Of a DNA stretch of 64,000 nt, positions 28,401-47,616 are shown piece by piece. This stretch comes from Maylandia zebra (lineage: Eukaryota; Chordata; Actinopteri; Cichliformes; Cichlidae): assembly GCF_041146795.1 (NCBI RefSeq), contig NC_135185.1:25418029-25482028 (forward strand), written 5' to 3'. The notes beneath the pieces were generated by a model. That model had not been told where the DNA came from, ran no database searches, and worked only from the letters and a program-made list of their open reading frames with translations. Made by a program: the position numbers and the translations under genes. Numbering within the stretch: the stretch's first letter is position 1; each line of letters begins with the position of its first letter.

Positions 28401-30185
28401 GTTGTCTTGGTGTCACTTGTGGGCATCTGAATGTGGTGTTTGTTATGGAAAACTGTCATAGGCACTGAAATCTAATAAACAGACTGCTATTCGGGTTTAC
28501 ATCAGGTAGGCTGATCCATAACCATAGAAGGGCCTACCTTTAATGGCTTGTTTTAATTAAGTAGGAGTGTCATTATGGTATTTTATAATGCTATTTCCTC
28601 AGGCAGAATAACATTTCTCAAAATGCATAACTAACCTCACCTGGTCCAACAATAACAGATAGAGTTAGTTAGTGAGAGTTGTTAAGCTTTGAACTGAAAG
28701 TGGAATAACTCTTAGTTGACAATAATATGAGCTTCTGTCACATAATTTAGGGAGAGTGTTGCTGCTGTTTCGCTCTCTCCGGCTTTTTTTCTGAATGATG
28801 CAAACAAAAAAAACTTTCATTTCACAGTTGCCAGGGCCCCTCTTAGGTGGTGACTTCCACTTCCCCCACTACAACCACTGATAACAAATGTGAGAAACAG
28901 CTTCTTCTCTGAAACTGTCAGACTTAAACTCTGCCAAACTTTTCCTCGAACAAATACAGACATACCAGGGACTCACTATGTGCAATAACAATTTCCTGGT
29001 AACAAACCCTTGTTGTGTGCAATAAAGATCTATATCAGTACACAGGTTTTTGCACACCAACAACCATTGCACTTCAAATTGTTCATGTGTTATTTATATC
29101 TTTTTTCCTTATCTCGCTACAGTTAGGTGGGGATATGTGTCTTCTCTTGTGTTGCGTTTTGTTTTGATTTTTACATTTTTATTTTATTTTATTTATGATT
29201 TTGTTCTCAATATGTTGATAATATATAATATATATTATAATAATTATAATCTAGTATAATATATAATAATAATTTTACCTATAAAGTAAATTAAGGAATT
29301 ACAAGAAAGCTTTCCATTTCCATTTTATGAAATGTCACTTATCAGTTATAAGATTAGATTATTTAAAAAAAAAAAAACTCATCAAATCTCCATCACATTT
29401 CTTTTTGCGCTTTGAAAAATAAAGCAACACGTTTGATGAACAACCTCTAGCGCCCTCTTGTGACGCGCCCTTGTATTGCCATTAAGATTGCACTATAAAC
29501 TGCAGAATGTGACCATTTTGTTATTTGTTTCTAAGGCTATTTCACCACAGTGGCAAGTTCACATTATTCAGCTATAACTGAGCCAAGCCAAATCTTCATG
29601 CTGCTTACAACTGCATGTGTCTTCTCTCTTTTCCATTTTTTTCTGGGATAATTCAGTGTTCTCTCTCTGACTTTGATGCATTTTCTCTCCCTGACTTATT
29701 CTCTGGCGAATATTTGAATTTAATCACTTTTAAACATGTAGATAAATCTCTTTACCTTCAGAGTTTTATATGACATTTCAAGTGGAAGCAGGATTGTTCA
29801 ACAGGAGAAGTCCATCTGCTTTACGACAAACTATTCCACTGTGTAAAACTGAATTGTGTGTGCAGCTGAACTACATGGTGTGCAGACCACAAACTGCAGT
29901 TTGTGCTTTTTTGCTTTTTGTTTTTGTTTTTGGGTTGTTGTTTTTTTTTTTCTTTGGGGGGGGGGGGGGGGTTCCATGACAGCCCTACTAACCAACACTG
30001 ACCTGTCCAGGATTTTCATCAAAATTTTGAAAAACACAAAATTGTTCCACTTCACTTTATTTAAAAGGCTTTTTACAATTTGAAAAACATAAATTCTGCA
30101 ACCAGTCATAAGATTATTGGGTATAAAAAGAGCATTTTAGAAAGACAGAGTTTCTCAGAGGTAACAATAGACAAAATCTGTAAAT
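28401..30185. other. AT-rich spacer with LINE tail-like remnants
   Basis: No exon is recognised. The section 28,850-29,270 resembles 4,140-4,440 and the section 29,430-29,500 resembles 5,095-5,150 (agcgccctcttgtgacgcgccc against ggcgccctcttgtgatgtcccc). These are old duplicated or repetitive pieces. A G run lies at 29,956-29,971. Confidence 0.45.
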
Positions 30186-30585
30186 GGTCTGGCACCTGTT
30201 TATTTGTCTGACTTGTTGAAACCCCACGTCCCCACTCGTTCCCTTCAGTCAGCTGAGCAGTTGCTGCTTTCGGTCCCAAAGTCACGGCTGAAACTTAGAG
30301 GAGACCGAGCGTTCTCTGTTGCCGCGCCGATGCTTTGGAATAACCTTCCTCTCCATATTAGACAGGCTACATCAGTGCCAGTTTTTAAGTCTTTATTAAA
30401 AACCTATTTTTATTCCCTGGCTTTTAACTCTGTAGGTAACTGATATTTTTTATAATTTTTTTAATTTTATTGCTATGTCTGGTTTTATTACTATGTGCAT
30501 ATTAGTATTGTACAGCACTTTGGTCTACCAGGTGTGTTTTTAAAGTGCTATATAAATAAATAAATGATGATGATGATGATGAAAG
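30186..30585 (+). mobile_element. LINE 3' end (L2/CR1/Rex1-like)
   Basis: A short open frame reads LLSVPKSRLKLRGDRAFSVA then MLWNNLPLHIR and FKSLLKTYFY, the conserved C-terminal block of fish LINE polyproteins. It ends in a 3' untranslated region with tgctatataaataaataaat and a (GAT)n tail at about 30566-30582. It is 5'-truncated. Confidence 0.8.
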
Positions 30586-30794
30586 GTTGATCAATATGCA
30601 AAAATGTACAATTTGTGGAAAATTACAGAAAATTGTAAAGACTCATCATCAAAAGATCTGGAATCTGGAGAAATATTTTAGAAGTGTTTTAGAATCTGAT
30701 CAAGTAAAATAAAATCTGAGATGTCAACTCCTGATTTATTCTTTCAGATTACAGAAAATAAAACTAAATTGAATTGAATCAACTTTTAAATTTG

Positions 30795-31560
30795 TCAGGG
30801 TGACCCAGTGTTTTGTACTCTTATCCTACAACGCTGCTGCAGGATTGCTCTCCCCCCGCTTCAGGACACCTACACCAGGAGATGCCGGACTAGAGCAGCG
30901 CAGATACTGAAGGACCCGTCCCATCCTGGCAACAAACTGTTCCAACTTCTGCAATCTGGTAGAAGGTTCCGCATCTTCCGGGCAAGGACAGAGAGACTCA
31001 AGAGGAGCTTCTATCCCCAAGCCATCCGGGCCCTAAACACACACACCCGCCCTCTCACATCATCTATAATTGACTGAGACAGGACTCTCTTCCAGACACT
31101 AAACCAAGGCACAATGTACATTCCAAATTCCTTTAATTTTAAATATGTTTATATTGTCTATCCTGTAAAATAGTCAGATGTCTATTCATATTAATGTACA
31201 GAATTCACCTGCTTGCTGCTACTACTGCACATCCACCCAATGTATATACTATATATATATATATAATGCTCTTCCTCTACCCCCCCCAGAATTCACCTGC
31301 TTGCTGCTATTACTGCACATTCACCCAATGTATATACTATATATATATATATAATGTTCTTCCTCTACCCCCCCCCCCCCCCCCCCCAGAATTCACCTGC
31401 TTGCTGCTATTACTGCACATTCACCCAATGTATATACTATATATATATATATATATATAATGTTCTTCCTCTACCCCCCCCCCCCCCCCAATTTTTGCAC
31501 ATGTCGAGGAGCGTGTCAGGCTACATTGACAAATAAAGAACCTTGAACCTTGAACCTTAT
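30795..31560 (+). mobile_element. LINE 3' end, second family, with internal minisatellite
   Basis: The C-terminal piece reads AAQILKDPSHPGNKLFQLL then SGRRFRIFRARTERLKRSFY and ALNTH, typical of another fish non-LTR family. It is followed by a 3' untranslated region ending acaaataaagaaccttgaac with repeated ccttgaa units. It is 5'-truncated. The tail is interrupted by the repeats listed separately. Confidence 0.75.
31200..31490. repeat. Minisatellite, three units of about 90-100 bp
   Basis: Three units each carry gaattcacctgcttgctgct, cacccaatgtatatacta, a TA run, gttcttcctctac and a C run. The TA run and the C run lengthen from left to right. The frames across it give only poly-Pro and Ile-Tyr and are not genes. 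Confidence 0.9.
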
Positions 31561-31574
31561 TGAGCTTCGATGTC

Positions 31575-32150
31575 ATCATGGTTGACTGCTAGTGTTTTGG
31601 TTTCTGTTCTCTACTTCTCGCTTTCTAGTTCCTTTTTGTCTTGTGATTGCTAGTTCTTAGGTTTTGGTTCCTGTGCCCGTCATGTTTAGTGTAGGTTAGC
31701 AGTTTCTTACTCTTGTCCCTGTGCTCTGTGTTCCCTCTGTTCACTGTGTAGTCCTTGCTGCTGTGCCTGTCATGTGCTTCCTGTTTTATTTTGATAGTGT
31801 AACTGTGTTTTAACCTGTTCCCCTCCCTCTCATTGTCCTGCTTGCATTTTATGCCCTGTGTTTGTCTCTGTCTCTGGTCGCGTTGTGCCCTCACTGTGCT
31901 GAGTTTTCTCCCTTCGTGTTCCTGTCTTATTTCTAGTGCATAGTTCCTGGTTGTCCTGGTTCATGTTTCTTAGTTTTTAGTTTGAGTTCACTTTAGTCCT
32001 AGTTTTTATGTTTGAGGTTTTGGTTTGTTTTTTTGTGAGTTTATTTTATGTAAAGTTTTCCCGGTAATAAACCTGTTGCTTTAAATTATTCCATCTCCTA
32101 GTCCTGGGTTTGGGTCCTACAACCTGGCGGCCACACCACACAGCATGACA
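31575..32150 (+). mobile_element. LTR-like repeat fossil, family R1, fullest copy
   Basis: T-rich sequence of about 570 bp is the inverse complement of 1-392 and 15055-15420. Near the right end it has an AATAAA signal (ggtaataaacctg), then gtttgggtcct and the terminal tgaca, as in LTRs of fish retroelements. No internal part is attached. The family is unassigned. Confidence 0.45.
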
Positions 32151-32599
32151 AAATTTGTGTTCCACTCCAGATACAAATCACAACTGTTTCAGAATATTAT
32201 TATTCACTTGAAAGACCCATTGCTAGCTGATTTTTTTTTTCTGGAACCCGTTTTCTGATTTGGTAATTATTTTAAAAAATGTAAAAAAAAAATACAATCT
32301 ATCAATCTGTGCTGACAGTCTATAGTCTGAAAGTGTCCAAAATGTCTCCAGAAAGCTAAAAATTTACCCACAGGTGCTGAACATTTCTGCCTGGATGATG
32401 GATTGATCAACAGACCACAGTTTCACAGTTGATTTATTTTTGCATGTATTTACAGTATTTATACATTTATTAGCACAATTGCAGGAAAAGAGAGCTTCTT
32501 AACACCACAAATAAAATTTACATAACCCAGTTAAAAACACTGAAATAAATTTCTGTCAAATCAGAAGGAAAAACTGAGGATGGGTTTCTTCCCACCTCT

Positions 32600-34654
<2,055 letters not shown>

Positions 34655-34934
34655 CTTGACTGAACACAAGCAGAAAAAGACAGAAATCCTTTGTGACTTA
34701 CAGGAAACCACACAGGCAGTTTCGATTTTGTTTTAATGACAGCTTTAAAACGCACTCTTTCGTAATGTTGTCTGTCACTTTCATAACGTCACATTTTTCT
34801 TCGACTATTTGTTTCACATTTCCCACGAGTTCTTTCCCAAATTAATGATTCTCTGCTTTTTTTCATTAACACATTGCTGAAAAGTGTATTCATAATTGTC
34901 TACATGTCTAGTTAACTCTACTGTAGCTACTTAC

Positions 34935-35013
34935 CTGCACCGCCTGACTCAGTCTGACTGATAACCACCTGTGGCTGATAAACGACTGTGCCAGAGGGAG
35001 CTTGTTTATTTAG
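34935..35013 (-). promoter_or_regulatory. TATA-like box and leader exon of unit 6
   Basis: The minus strand reads TAAATAA (35006-35012) where sister copies have TATATAA. The leader ends at a GTAAGTAG donor (edge 34935). It is a weaker but still plausible TATA element. Confidence 0.6.
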
Positions 35014-35054
35014 CCGACTATAATATGACTGCAGTACTCCAGTCAGGTCAGGAC

Positions 35055-36997
35055 AGCACGGAAAGAAAAAGTGTCAAGCACTGAAGTACAAAAGGGTGGA
35101 GCTAAACATTGAGAGTGAAAATAATTTTCCAAAGAGGAAGTCACAGAGTGTTTGGCTTTCCCCCACAGTGTTAACTGGAAGTTACACAGTCATGTGGATG
35201 AACCTTCATGACAGTCAGAATTCTTTGGGGTTTTTTCTCTCAAGTAGCTTTTGCAAATTTCTGAGGTGTGTTTGGGATCACTGAAAAAACACTCAAACTT
35301 AAATATGTCGTACTGTGTTTCCCTCTCCTGCAGGTCTACTTACAAAAACCATCCTGTTACTTGCTAAAAGCCACAGAAGCAGTCAGTATGTGTCCACATT
35401 TCAAACTTTTTGAACAACATAAAATGTTCATTTTGAATTGTTTAAGCCAACTGTATTATGTCTTGTGGTATATATAAAGACACTGAGTTCTTATACATAA
35501 TAGGTATAAAAACTCAGCTTGTCTTTGAGAAATATTTTTAATTGATTTGTCTGAAAAACTACAAATAAAATAAAGCAACTCAAACAAGCAAGTGGACAGA
35601 TACTGAATCTACTACATGAAGCACAGTTGTAAATCAAGTTGTTTAATTAACAAGTCGCAACCTGACTTTGACCTTAGATTTGTTTTTGTGAGCAGAAATT
35701 CCTTCCTCAGGTGTATGACTCGTGATTATTTCCCATCATCACAAACCGGTTGAGGCAGTCTGACATCAGTCCCAGAGGTTACTTCTGCTGATTTCTTTCT
35801 GTTAGGCAACTGTTGGTATACAGCAACACTAGCTGAATGATTTGATTTTCATCTCCAACTGCTATTAGGCAAGATAACAATAGTCATTTGTTATGAAGAC
35901 CTGTAGAGTCAAAGATTATGATCTGGGATTTTTCTGCACATATCAAATGACCTACGTCATCTGGCGACATAACTCTTTGTCAATGACTTGTCAAATATCA
36001 AATGTTTCTTAAACTCATTGAATTAAAGGTAAAAGTCTGCACTTCAGTCGCATTTTGAGTGTTTGATTTAAAATGATATGGATGGACAAAACCAGATGAA
36101 TTGTGCGTCTGTCCAACAAATTACGTGTATGTGACATTACTCTGACATAGAGTTTGCTTCATCTGTGTAGAGAATCTGTTCTTAGTCTTCTTCTTTCTCA
36201 GGTTTCTGATGCCTGAGGTGTTTACTAAGCACACAGTCAGTGTACATCTCATGGATCTTTGTTGTTTCATCCTGGACAGTGTATCTGACACTCACCAATC
36301 CTCAGCCACCTTTCTTCTGTTTAGGAGCTTCCTTGTCCTCACATCTGTGGCTTCTATCTCCTCCTTTGGCCAGGTGATTACTGTAGAGGGTATCTGACAA
36401 CTGGCAGGGCGTAGGTTTTGATCACCCAGATCTTGTTCTACCCATTCAGTTGACTGACTAATAATAGCAACTTCTTTGTGGTTCCCGTTCCCGTTCCAGG
36501 AATTTCTAGCTATTCTCAGTGTCTGGATTTTTGCCTTCTGGCAGTGGATCTCGTCAATTCTGATTACTTTCCATCTCTCTACAACCTCACATTAACCCCT
36601 AACTGTACAAATTTTCTTGTTTATGTGTGCAAAATTAGCCTCTGTAATGTAGGCAACAGATAGAGCTGTTTTTTGTTTTTAATTCCCCCTCTTTTTCTGT
36701 GTTTGTATTCTACATAATTGATATAACCTGAGTACATTCATTAGAATCAAAATATGGAATGAAATAACATTTATATTTCCTTGCACTAGTATCATTTTAC
36801 TGCATCAATTGAACCAACTGCAGCAGCACAATTCTCTTTTATTACATAAAAAAATACTCAAAAGATATACTTTTTGCTTTCTTATTTTGAATAAGTTTCA
36901 GAACCTGTAAAGAAGTTAAATCAGTACTTCAGCTTTTACCAGTATTTTTTAACAGAAGTATCCGTACTTCTGCCAAATGGTGAAAACAGCATTGGCA
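35055..36997. other. Upstream flank of unit 6 and unassigned spacer
   Basis: The section 35080-35620 matches the upstream flanks of units 5 and 7 (aaagggtggagcta, gtcacagagtgtttggcttt, ccttcatgacagtcaga). From 35,640 to 36,997 I find no gene. The section at 36,190-36,660 is unusually CT-rich and may be an unidentified repeat. Confidence 0.45.
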
Positions 36998-37232
36998 GTT
37001 GTGGTGGGGCATGGTCCGTGACATGGCTGCGGGGGAGGCTGACATACCTGAGGTCAATCAGCTCATCACGCCTCCCCTATATTAAACATGTCGGGACCTG
37101 AGGTTGTTGTTGTGTGTAGGACGCAGCTGAAAAGCTGTGAAAAAGACATGAGTTGAAGAAACGACAACTGAATAAAGAAGCGTGCTGGAAAGTGCAAGTA
37201 TGTGGTCGGGTCCGTCATTCCTCTCACAATAG
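36998..37232 (+). mobile_element. Short LTR-like fossil
   Basis: The segment starts tgtggtggggcatgg, contains a TATA-like ctatattaaac, an AATAAA signal (ctgaataaagaag) and ends ctcacaata. The compact layout resembles a solo LTR of a Ty3/Gypsy-type element. No coding part is present. Low confidence. Confidence 0.35.
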
Positions 37233-37714
37233 TCTATCTAACTAAAAACCATGATTGCAAATCCTATCAGGATTGATCTCTGACTTGTGCTAACTTTTGT
37301 TACAAAAAGGAATGGATGAAGGTGCATTACTCAGCCTTTTTGCAAGCTACTGCTTTATTACAGGGCACAAATACAAAATAAAACAAATACATTATATTTC
37401 TCATGGTGGCTGTACAGGAAAAGCCAGGGACGGATCACCAGTCAACTTTTTTCTTTGGGGAACACAGAAGTATAAAAAAAAAATAGAAATCCCACTGGTG
37501 CTGAGCATAGTGGACTGATCAACAGACCAAAGTTTAAATGCTAAAAAATACTTCTTGGTTATTAAGCCATACACTACCAACACAGTGAAATAAACACAAT
37601 TACTTTTATTAAATGTCAATGTGAAACAATTTGTTTATTTATTTATTTATATTTCATGTATTTGCAGTCTTTATGATGTCATTTCATTAAACTCTAATGT
37701 TTCTTCCCACCTCT

Positions 37715-40838
<3,124 letters not shown>

Positions 40839-41080
40839 CTTGACTGAACACAAGCAGAAAAAGACACAGATGTTTTTCAGTTTTAAAATGTTTTCTATCA
40901 TAATATCTTCTGTCACTTTCATAGAATCACAGTATCTACTCTGCCCATTTTCTTTGAGTTTTGTATTTCACCTTCCAATTCTTCCTCAAATGAATGATTC
41001 TCAGGTTTTTTTCCATCAGCATGTTACTGAAAAGTGTATTTACACTCATCTATGTGTCTATCAGTGCTGTAGCTGCTTAC

Positions 41081-41160
41081 CTGTCTCAGTGTCCGCTATA
41101 GACGAACCACTTGTGACTGATGTACGTCTGTGTCAGAGACGAGTTCCTCTATAGCTGACT
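41081..41160 (-). promoter_or_regulatory. Leader exon and weak TATA region of unit 7
   Basis: The donor is GTAAGCAG at edge 41081. At the TATA position the minus strand reads CTATAGAG instead of TATATAAG, which may weaken this promoter. Confidence 0.55.
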
Positions 41161-42481
41161 ACAGTTATAACTGCTGTATTCCAGTCAAGTCAGGACAGAA
41201 ATGTGCAAACAAAGCAAAAGAATGTAATGCACTGAAACATAAAAAGGTGGAGCTTAGCATTAAGAGTCAACACAATTTGTTTGGCAGTGTTCCAAAGAGG
41301 AAGTGTGACTTTTTTACCCGCCCCCACAGTTGTTCACTGGAGGTTCACTGGTTGAGTAACATTCATGAAAGTCAGCATTTAGTCTTCTTTGGTCTTCAAT
41401 AGTTTTTGCAAATCTCTTAGCTGTGTTTGGAATTATGGAAAAAAACAGTCCCAGACCTAAATTTTGCTGTTTCTCTCTCCTGCTGGTCTATGTACAAACA
41501 ATATTTTCACTCAGTTGCTAAAAAGCCATATAAGCAGCCAATATCTGAGTCCACATTTCAGACTTCTTTAACAACAAAAATGATTTTGAAGTATTTAAGG
41601 CAGCTGAAAGTAGTCCAGGATGAAATGTGTTAGCTTGTCATTGAGCAATATTCTCAGCCATCTTCGAGTGTCTGAAAATCAATGAATAAGATAAAGTAAA
41701 ACAATGCAAGCAAATCCCCTCTCACAAATTTATAGTTAAACACAAGGGTATGTAAACAGAATCTACAACATGGAACACAATTAATCTGCAATCTTAATAA
41801 TAAAGTTGTTTATTTAACAAACCAGATAAGGCCAGGTGGTTGACTGGAGCTCATAGAGAAAAATCTAAAGAACTGAAGCAGATAAATGTGTAACTATACT
41901 TTTAAGTGTCTGTGTAGATTCTCAGTTATCCAGGTGTTGGTAGTATTGATCTCTTGAAATGAATTGTCAGAATTGAGGAAGGGTGATCTGGTGGAGGAAT
42001 ATTGATATCAGTCAGCATTTCTTATGAGAGAAATATGTGAGGTTTTCAAATATTACAGGCAACTGTTGTTGTTTTGATGGCACTTTTATTTTTTGTGTTA
42101 CATGCTGTTGAAATGTCAATTCAATGAGTAACCACACTTCAAAACCAAGCACTCCTTGAGCTGGTCCAAAGATCTGTAGTGAAGAAGCAGAGAGCTGGAG
42201 CTCGGCACTCCCTGGTGTTTCATTTTTCCTGTGAGATCTGAACTGTTTCAAAAAGTCTACGCACCTTCATGTAGCGGGTGGCTAAACCTTTTTAACATGT
42301 ATGTATCGCACCACACTGTAGACTACCCTAGATGTATAGGAAAAGGCTATATGCTGGCCAAAAACATTCCCTCAGTCAGTTCTCCTTTTTGCAGAACTGC
42401 AATCATCAGTACTCAGCAGCGATGTGGCAGTGTCATGGTGTGGCTGAAAGCGAAAGGTGACAAATGCAAATACACTACCCC
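41161..42481. other. Upstream flank of unit 7
   Basis: Contains the conserved upstream block (aaaaaggtggagcttagcat at 41241-41260) and flank sequence shared with units 5 and 6 to about 41700. From there to 42481 no gene is recognised. Confidence 0.5.
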
Positions 42482-42699
42482 ACTGCAAAATCTCCAGTGT
42501 TCAATTGACACTAGAAAAGTGTTTTTATGTGTCCACTCTTTTGAGTGTTAAATTAACACTGACAGTGTTATATTTTAACAGTAACTTAGTCAGTGTTAAA
42601 GATTAACAGTGACTAACGTTAGCAGTGTTGATTTTCTAACACTGAAAAATTACTAGCATTTTTATTTATTTTCCAATTGACCACTGGAGATTTTGCAGT
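42482..42699. mobile_element. MITE with 27-bp terminal inverted repeats
   Basis: The left end ACTGCAAAATCTCCAGTG, then TCAATTG, is matched by its inverse at the right end (CACTGGAGATTTTGCAGT), with one or two mismatches. The 218-bp interior has no coding capacity but holds many copies of cagtgtta and its inverse. No clear target duplication can be read, so the superfamily is open. Confidence 0.75.
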
Positions 42700-42934
42700 T
42701 CACTAGCACGCAGATACTAGACGCGTCACACCACTCTGGACTCGAGCAGCAAGGTCAAGTTCACTAAATTAATAAATTTGAGTTGTTATAATGCTTATAA
42801 AACTTTAGCTCTATATCAAGGTTTATTTAACTTGTACATTCTTTTCTCTGTCCTTAACTTCATTTAATTAATGAATCTGAGATAAACTCCAGACTAAGAA
42901 AGAGTCCAGTCCGTTAGTCGAACCTCTGCTACAG

Positions 42935-43600
42935 GAGGAACAATACAGTTCTCGTCCTGGTCATGGAACACCGGACCAGCTCTTTATCCTCTTAAGGATA
43001 CTTGCAGGTGCATGGGAGTTTGCCCAACCAAGTCTACATGTGCTTTTTGGACTCGAAGGCATTCGACCATGTCCCTCGGAGTGTCCTGTGGGAGGTGCTT
43101 CAGGAGTATGGGGTGTCTTGCCCATTGCTACGGGCCATTCGATTCTTGTACAACCATTGCAGGAGCTTGGTCCACATAGCTGACAATAAGTCAGACTCTT
43201 TTCCGGTGGGTGAGGGAGTCTGCCAGGGCTTCCCTTTGTCACCGATCCTGTTTGTAATTTTTATGGACTTTCTAGGCCTAGCCAAGTGGCGGAAGGCTTT
43301 CACTTGGGTGGTCTCAGAATCTCATCTCTGCTTTTTGCAGATGATGTGGATCTGTTGGCTTCAACAGGCGATGGCCTCCAGCTCGCACTGGGACAGTTCA
43401 CAGAGTGTGAAGAGGTGGGAATGAGAATCAGCACCTCCATGTCTGAGGCCATGGTCCTCAGCCAGAAAAGGGTGGAGTGCCCACTCTGGGTCAGGGACGA
43501 GTTCCTGCTCCAAGTGGAGGAGTTTAAGTATATTGGGGTCTTGTTCACGAGTGACGGGAAAAGGGAGTGTAATAGAAAATTTTATTATTTACATTTAAAG
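42935..43600 (+). mobile_element. RTE/Rex3-like LINE, reverse transcriptase fragment
   Basis: Plus-strand pieces read HGTPDQLFILL, FDHVPRSVLWEVLQEYG, ISSLLFADDVDLLASTGDGL and MRISTSMSEAMVLSQKRVEC then EEFKYIGVLFTSDGKRE. They run through the FADD motif to the thumb. It has a few frame changes and is truncated at both ends. It is clearly related to the 27-kb copy, with a longer stretch after FADD. Confidence 0.88.
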
Positions 43601-44057
43601 TATTAAAGTGCTTATGCATATGCTTAGTTGTGACATTGTAGCTGACTGTTCAGTGAAAGTTTCTAAAACTAAATGAACTTATTTCAGCCACAGCAGCTGG
43701 AGAAGACAACTCCCTTTACAGGCACTAATAACGCCAAGGGCACAAAACAGCATACCTATTGTTCCATTAGGTTTCATAGCGAGGCTCGTGATGTGTGTGG
43801 TATGATCGGTTTGTAACTTCCTCCCTCTTCCTTGGAATGCATAAAGGAGTGAGAGCACCACTTGTGGTCAGCCAAGTAGCTTAGAGTCTGCAGAAGTTTT
43901 TTTTTACACACACAATGAAAATGTGTTCATAATCGAGTTGGCGCTCCGTATTTTGAGGGTAAAGAGCTTCGTTCAAGCGTTACTGTCTGGATTGATATAT
44001 TGCCGGATGACGTAGAGTGCAGAGGGGTTTTTTTTGCAGCATGCTTACACATACACA
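43601..44057. other. Spacer
   Basis: No exon or RNA gene recognised. Confidence 0.4.
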
Positions 44058-44115
44058 TGATGATGATGATGATGATGATAATAATAATAAGAAGAAGAAG
44101 AAGAAGAAGAAGAAT
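44058..44115. repeat. Compound trinucleotide repeat (GAT)n(AAT)n(AAG)n
   Basis: Three adjacent triplet repeats, possibly once the tail of a retroelement. Confidence 0.9.
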
Positions 44116-44250
44116 ACATTTTATTTAAAAGCACCCAGACAAGCTGGAGGAGGTGGAAGGGGAAAGGGAGGTCTGGGCTCCCTTTCCCCTGCTGCCCCTG
44201 CGACCCGGCCCCGGATAAGCGGAAGAAGACGGCTGGATGGATGGAGATAA
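44116..44250 (+). mobile_element. RTE/Rex3-like LINE, extreme C-terminus and tail
   Basis: The frame LRQAGGGGRGKGGLGSLSPA then RRRLDGWR and the end gctggatggatggag match the C-terminal end and GATG tail of Rex3-type elements. Confidence 0.6.
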
Positions 44251-44479
44251 ATTTTCACCAACTACAGAATGCCCAAGAAAGTAAAGCTGTTTCTGAAAAG
44301 ATAAAGCAAGAAATGTTATTTAAAATAAAAAAAGATCAAAACAAGATCAAAGACAGGAGAAACCAGAGAGGAGAATGTAATTTTTTGCTTCTAAACACTA
44401 TGGATGCAGCCTGTATAAAGGGGATGATCTGATTGTTATGGTTTTCTCTCTAAGTCCACGGGATGTTTACTGATTTGGC

Positions 44480-44700
44480 TATTTGGAAGTATATAAATAT
44501 ATCTGAATTAACTTGAACAGTATGTTACAGAACAGTGTGAGTGCAATGAAGGCCCACCAGGAGCCACACTGTTTCTGAGGAGGAGCTGGTGCTGTGGTGT
44601 CCATGAGCTGATGCTGGATGGCATGTGATCAGTTGGTTAGCTGAGCTGTATGCTAGATTAAGGCTACCAGACTTCACACACTTTCTGTATGATTTAAAAT
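44480..44700 (-). pseudogene. Tiny cathepsin exon-3 relic downstream of unit 8
   Basis: At 44537-44578 the minus strand reads QKQCGSWWAFIA followed by a relic of the donor. This is the active-site end of exon 3 with the catalytic Cys codon changed to Trp. The surrounding 220 bp also occurs at 48585-48800. It is too short to be functional and marks another lost copy. Confidence 0.8.
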
Positions 44701-45163
44701 TGTGTGGCGGGACAAAAAAAATCCCACTGAGGTTGAATATCTCTGTCTGGATAAACCACTGAATGGTTACAAAGCCAAACACCCCCAACAAAGAGAAACG
44801 CACAAACAAATGTTTAAATCACTGTGAAATATTTTATTTATTTATATTTATTTACAATTTTTATATAAGTTTCTATTAAACATAAACCAGGGCAAAGGGT
44901 GACTCTTTACCCTGAAAAAAAAAATGAAATAATAAAAATAAAATTAATGTTGATTACATGCCACTGATCTCCGCCTCACTGAGGAAACCTGCAAATGTAA
45001 TCAATCAGTCAATAAACTGTGGGATGCACAAATATTTTTATATTAATCTGTGCACATGATCATAGGTTTGATATGTTTAAAAGGAATTGTTAATGAAATT
45101 GTTAAAAAAAAAAATCTTAGTAGAGCTAGAAAGAAAAAGTAGTTTAAGTTTCTACTGACCTCT

Positions 45164-47250
<2,087 letters not shown>

Positions 47251-47529
47251 CTTGACTGGACACAAGCAGAAAAAGACACAGATCCTGTGTGGTGTGCAGA
47301 AAACCAGACAGCTTGTTTCTGATGCCTGTCACATCAGCTTTAAAATACTCTCTATCGTGATGTTGGATGTCACTTCCACACTACCACAGTATCCGCTCTA
47401 CGTCCTGGTTTCTTTAACTTTCTGTTTCATCTCTCCTTTCTATTCTTTCTCAAATGAATGACTCTTTCATCATTCTGTCACTAAAAAGTGTAGTCTGTGT
47501 GTGCAGTAGTCTGTGCTGTAGCTACTCAC

Positions 47530-47616
47530 CTGGCTCGATGTCAGTGTACGTGCTGAAGACTGAGGTAGAAGCACCTGTGGGTGTTGTAGAGCTGTCTGAG
47601 GAGTTATTATATAGCC
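47530..47616 (-). promoter_or_regulatory. TATA box and leader exon of unit 8
   Basis: TATATAA on the minus strand at 47607-47613. The leader ends GAGCCAG at the GTGAGTAG donor (edge 47530). An upstream conserved block lies at 47697-47735. Confidence 0.75.

Noticed and set aside
31194-31536. Tandem units with regular spacing, considered as a CRISPR-like array or a Pro-rich gene
   Set aside because: Three units with TA and C runs in a LINE tail; no spacers of constant size, and a vertebrate context.
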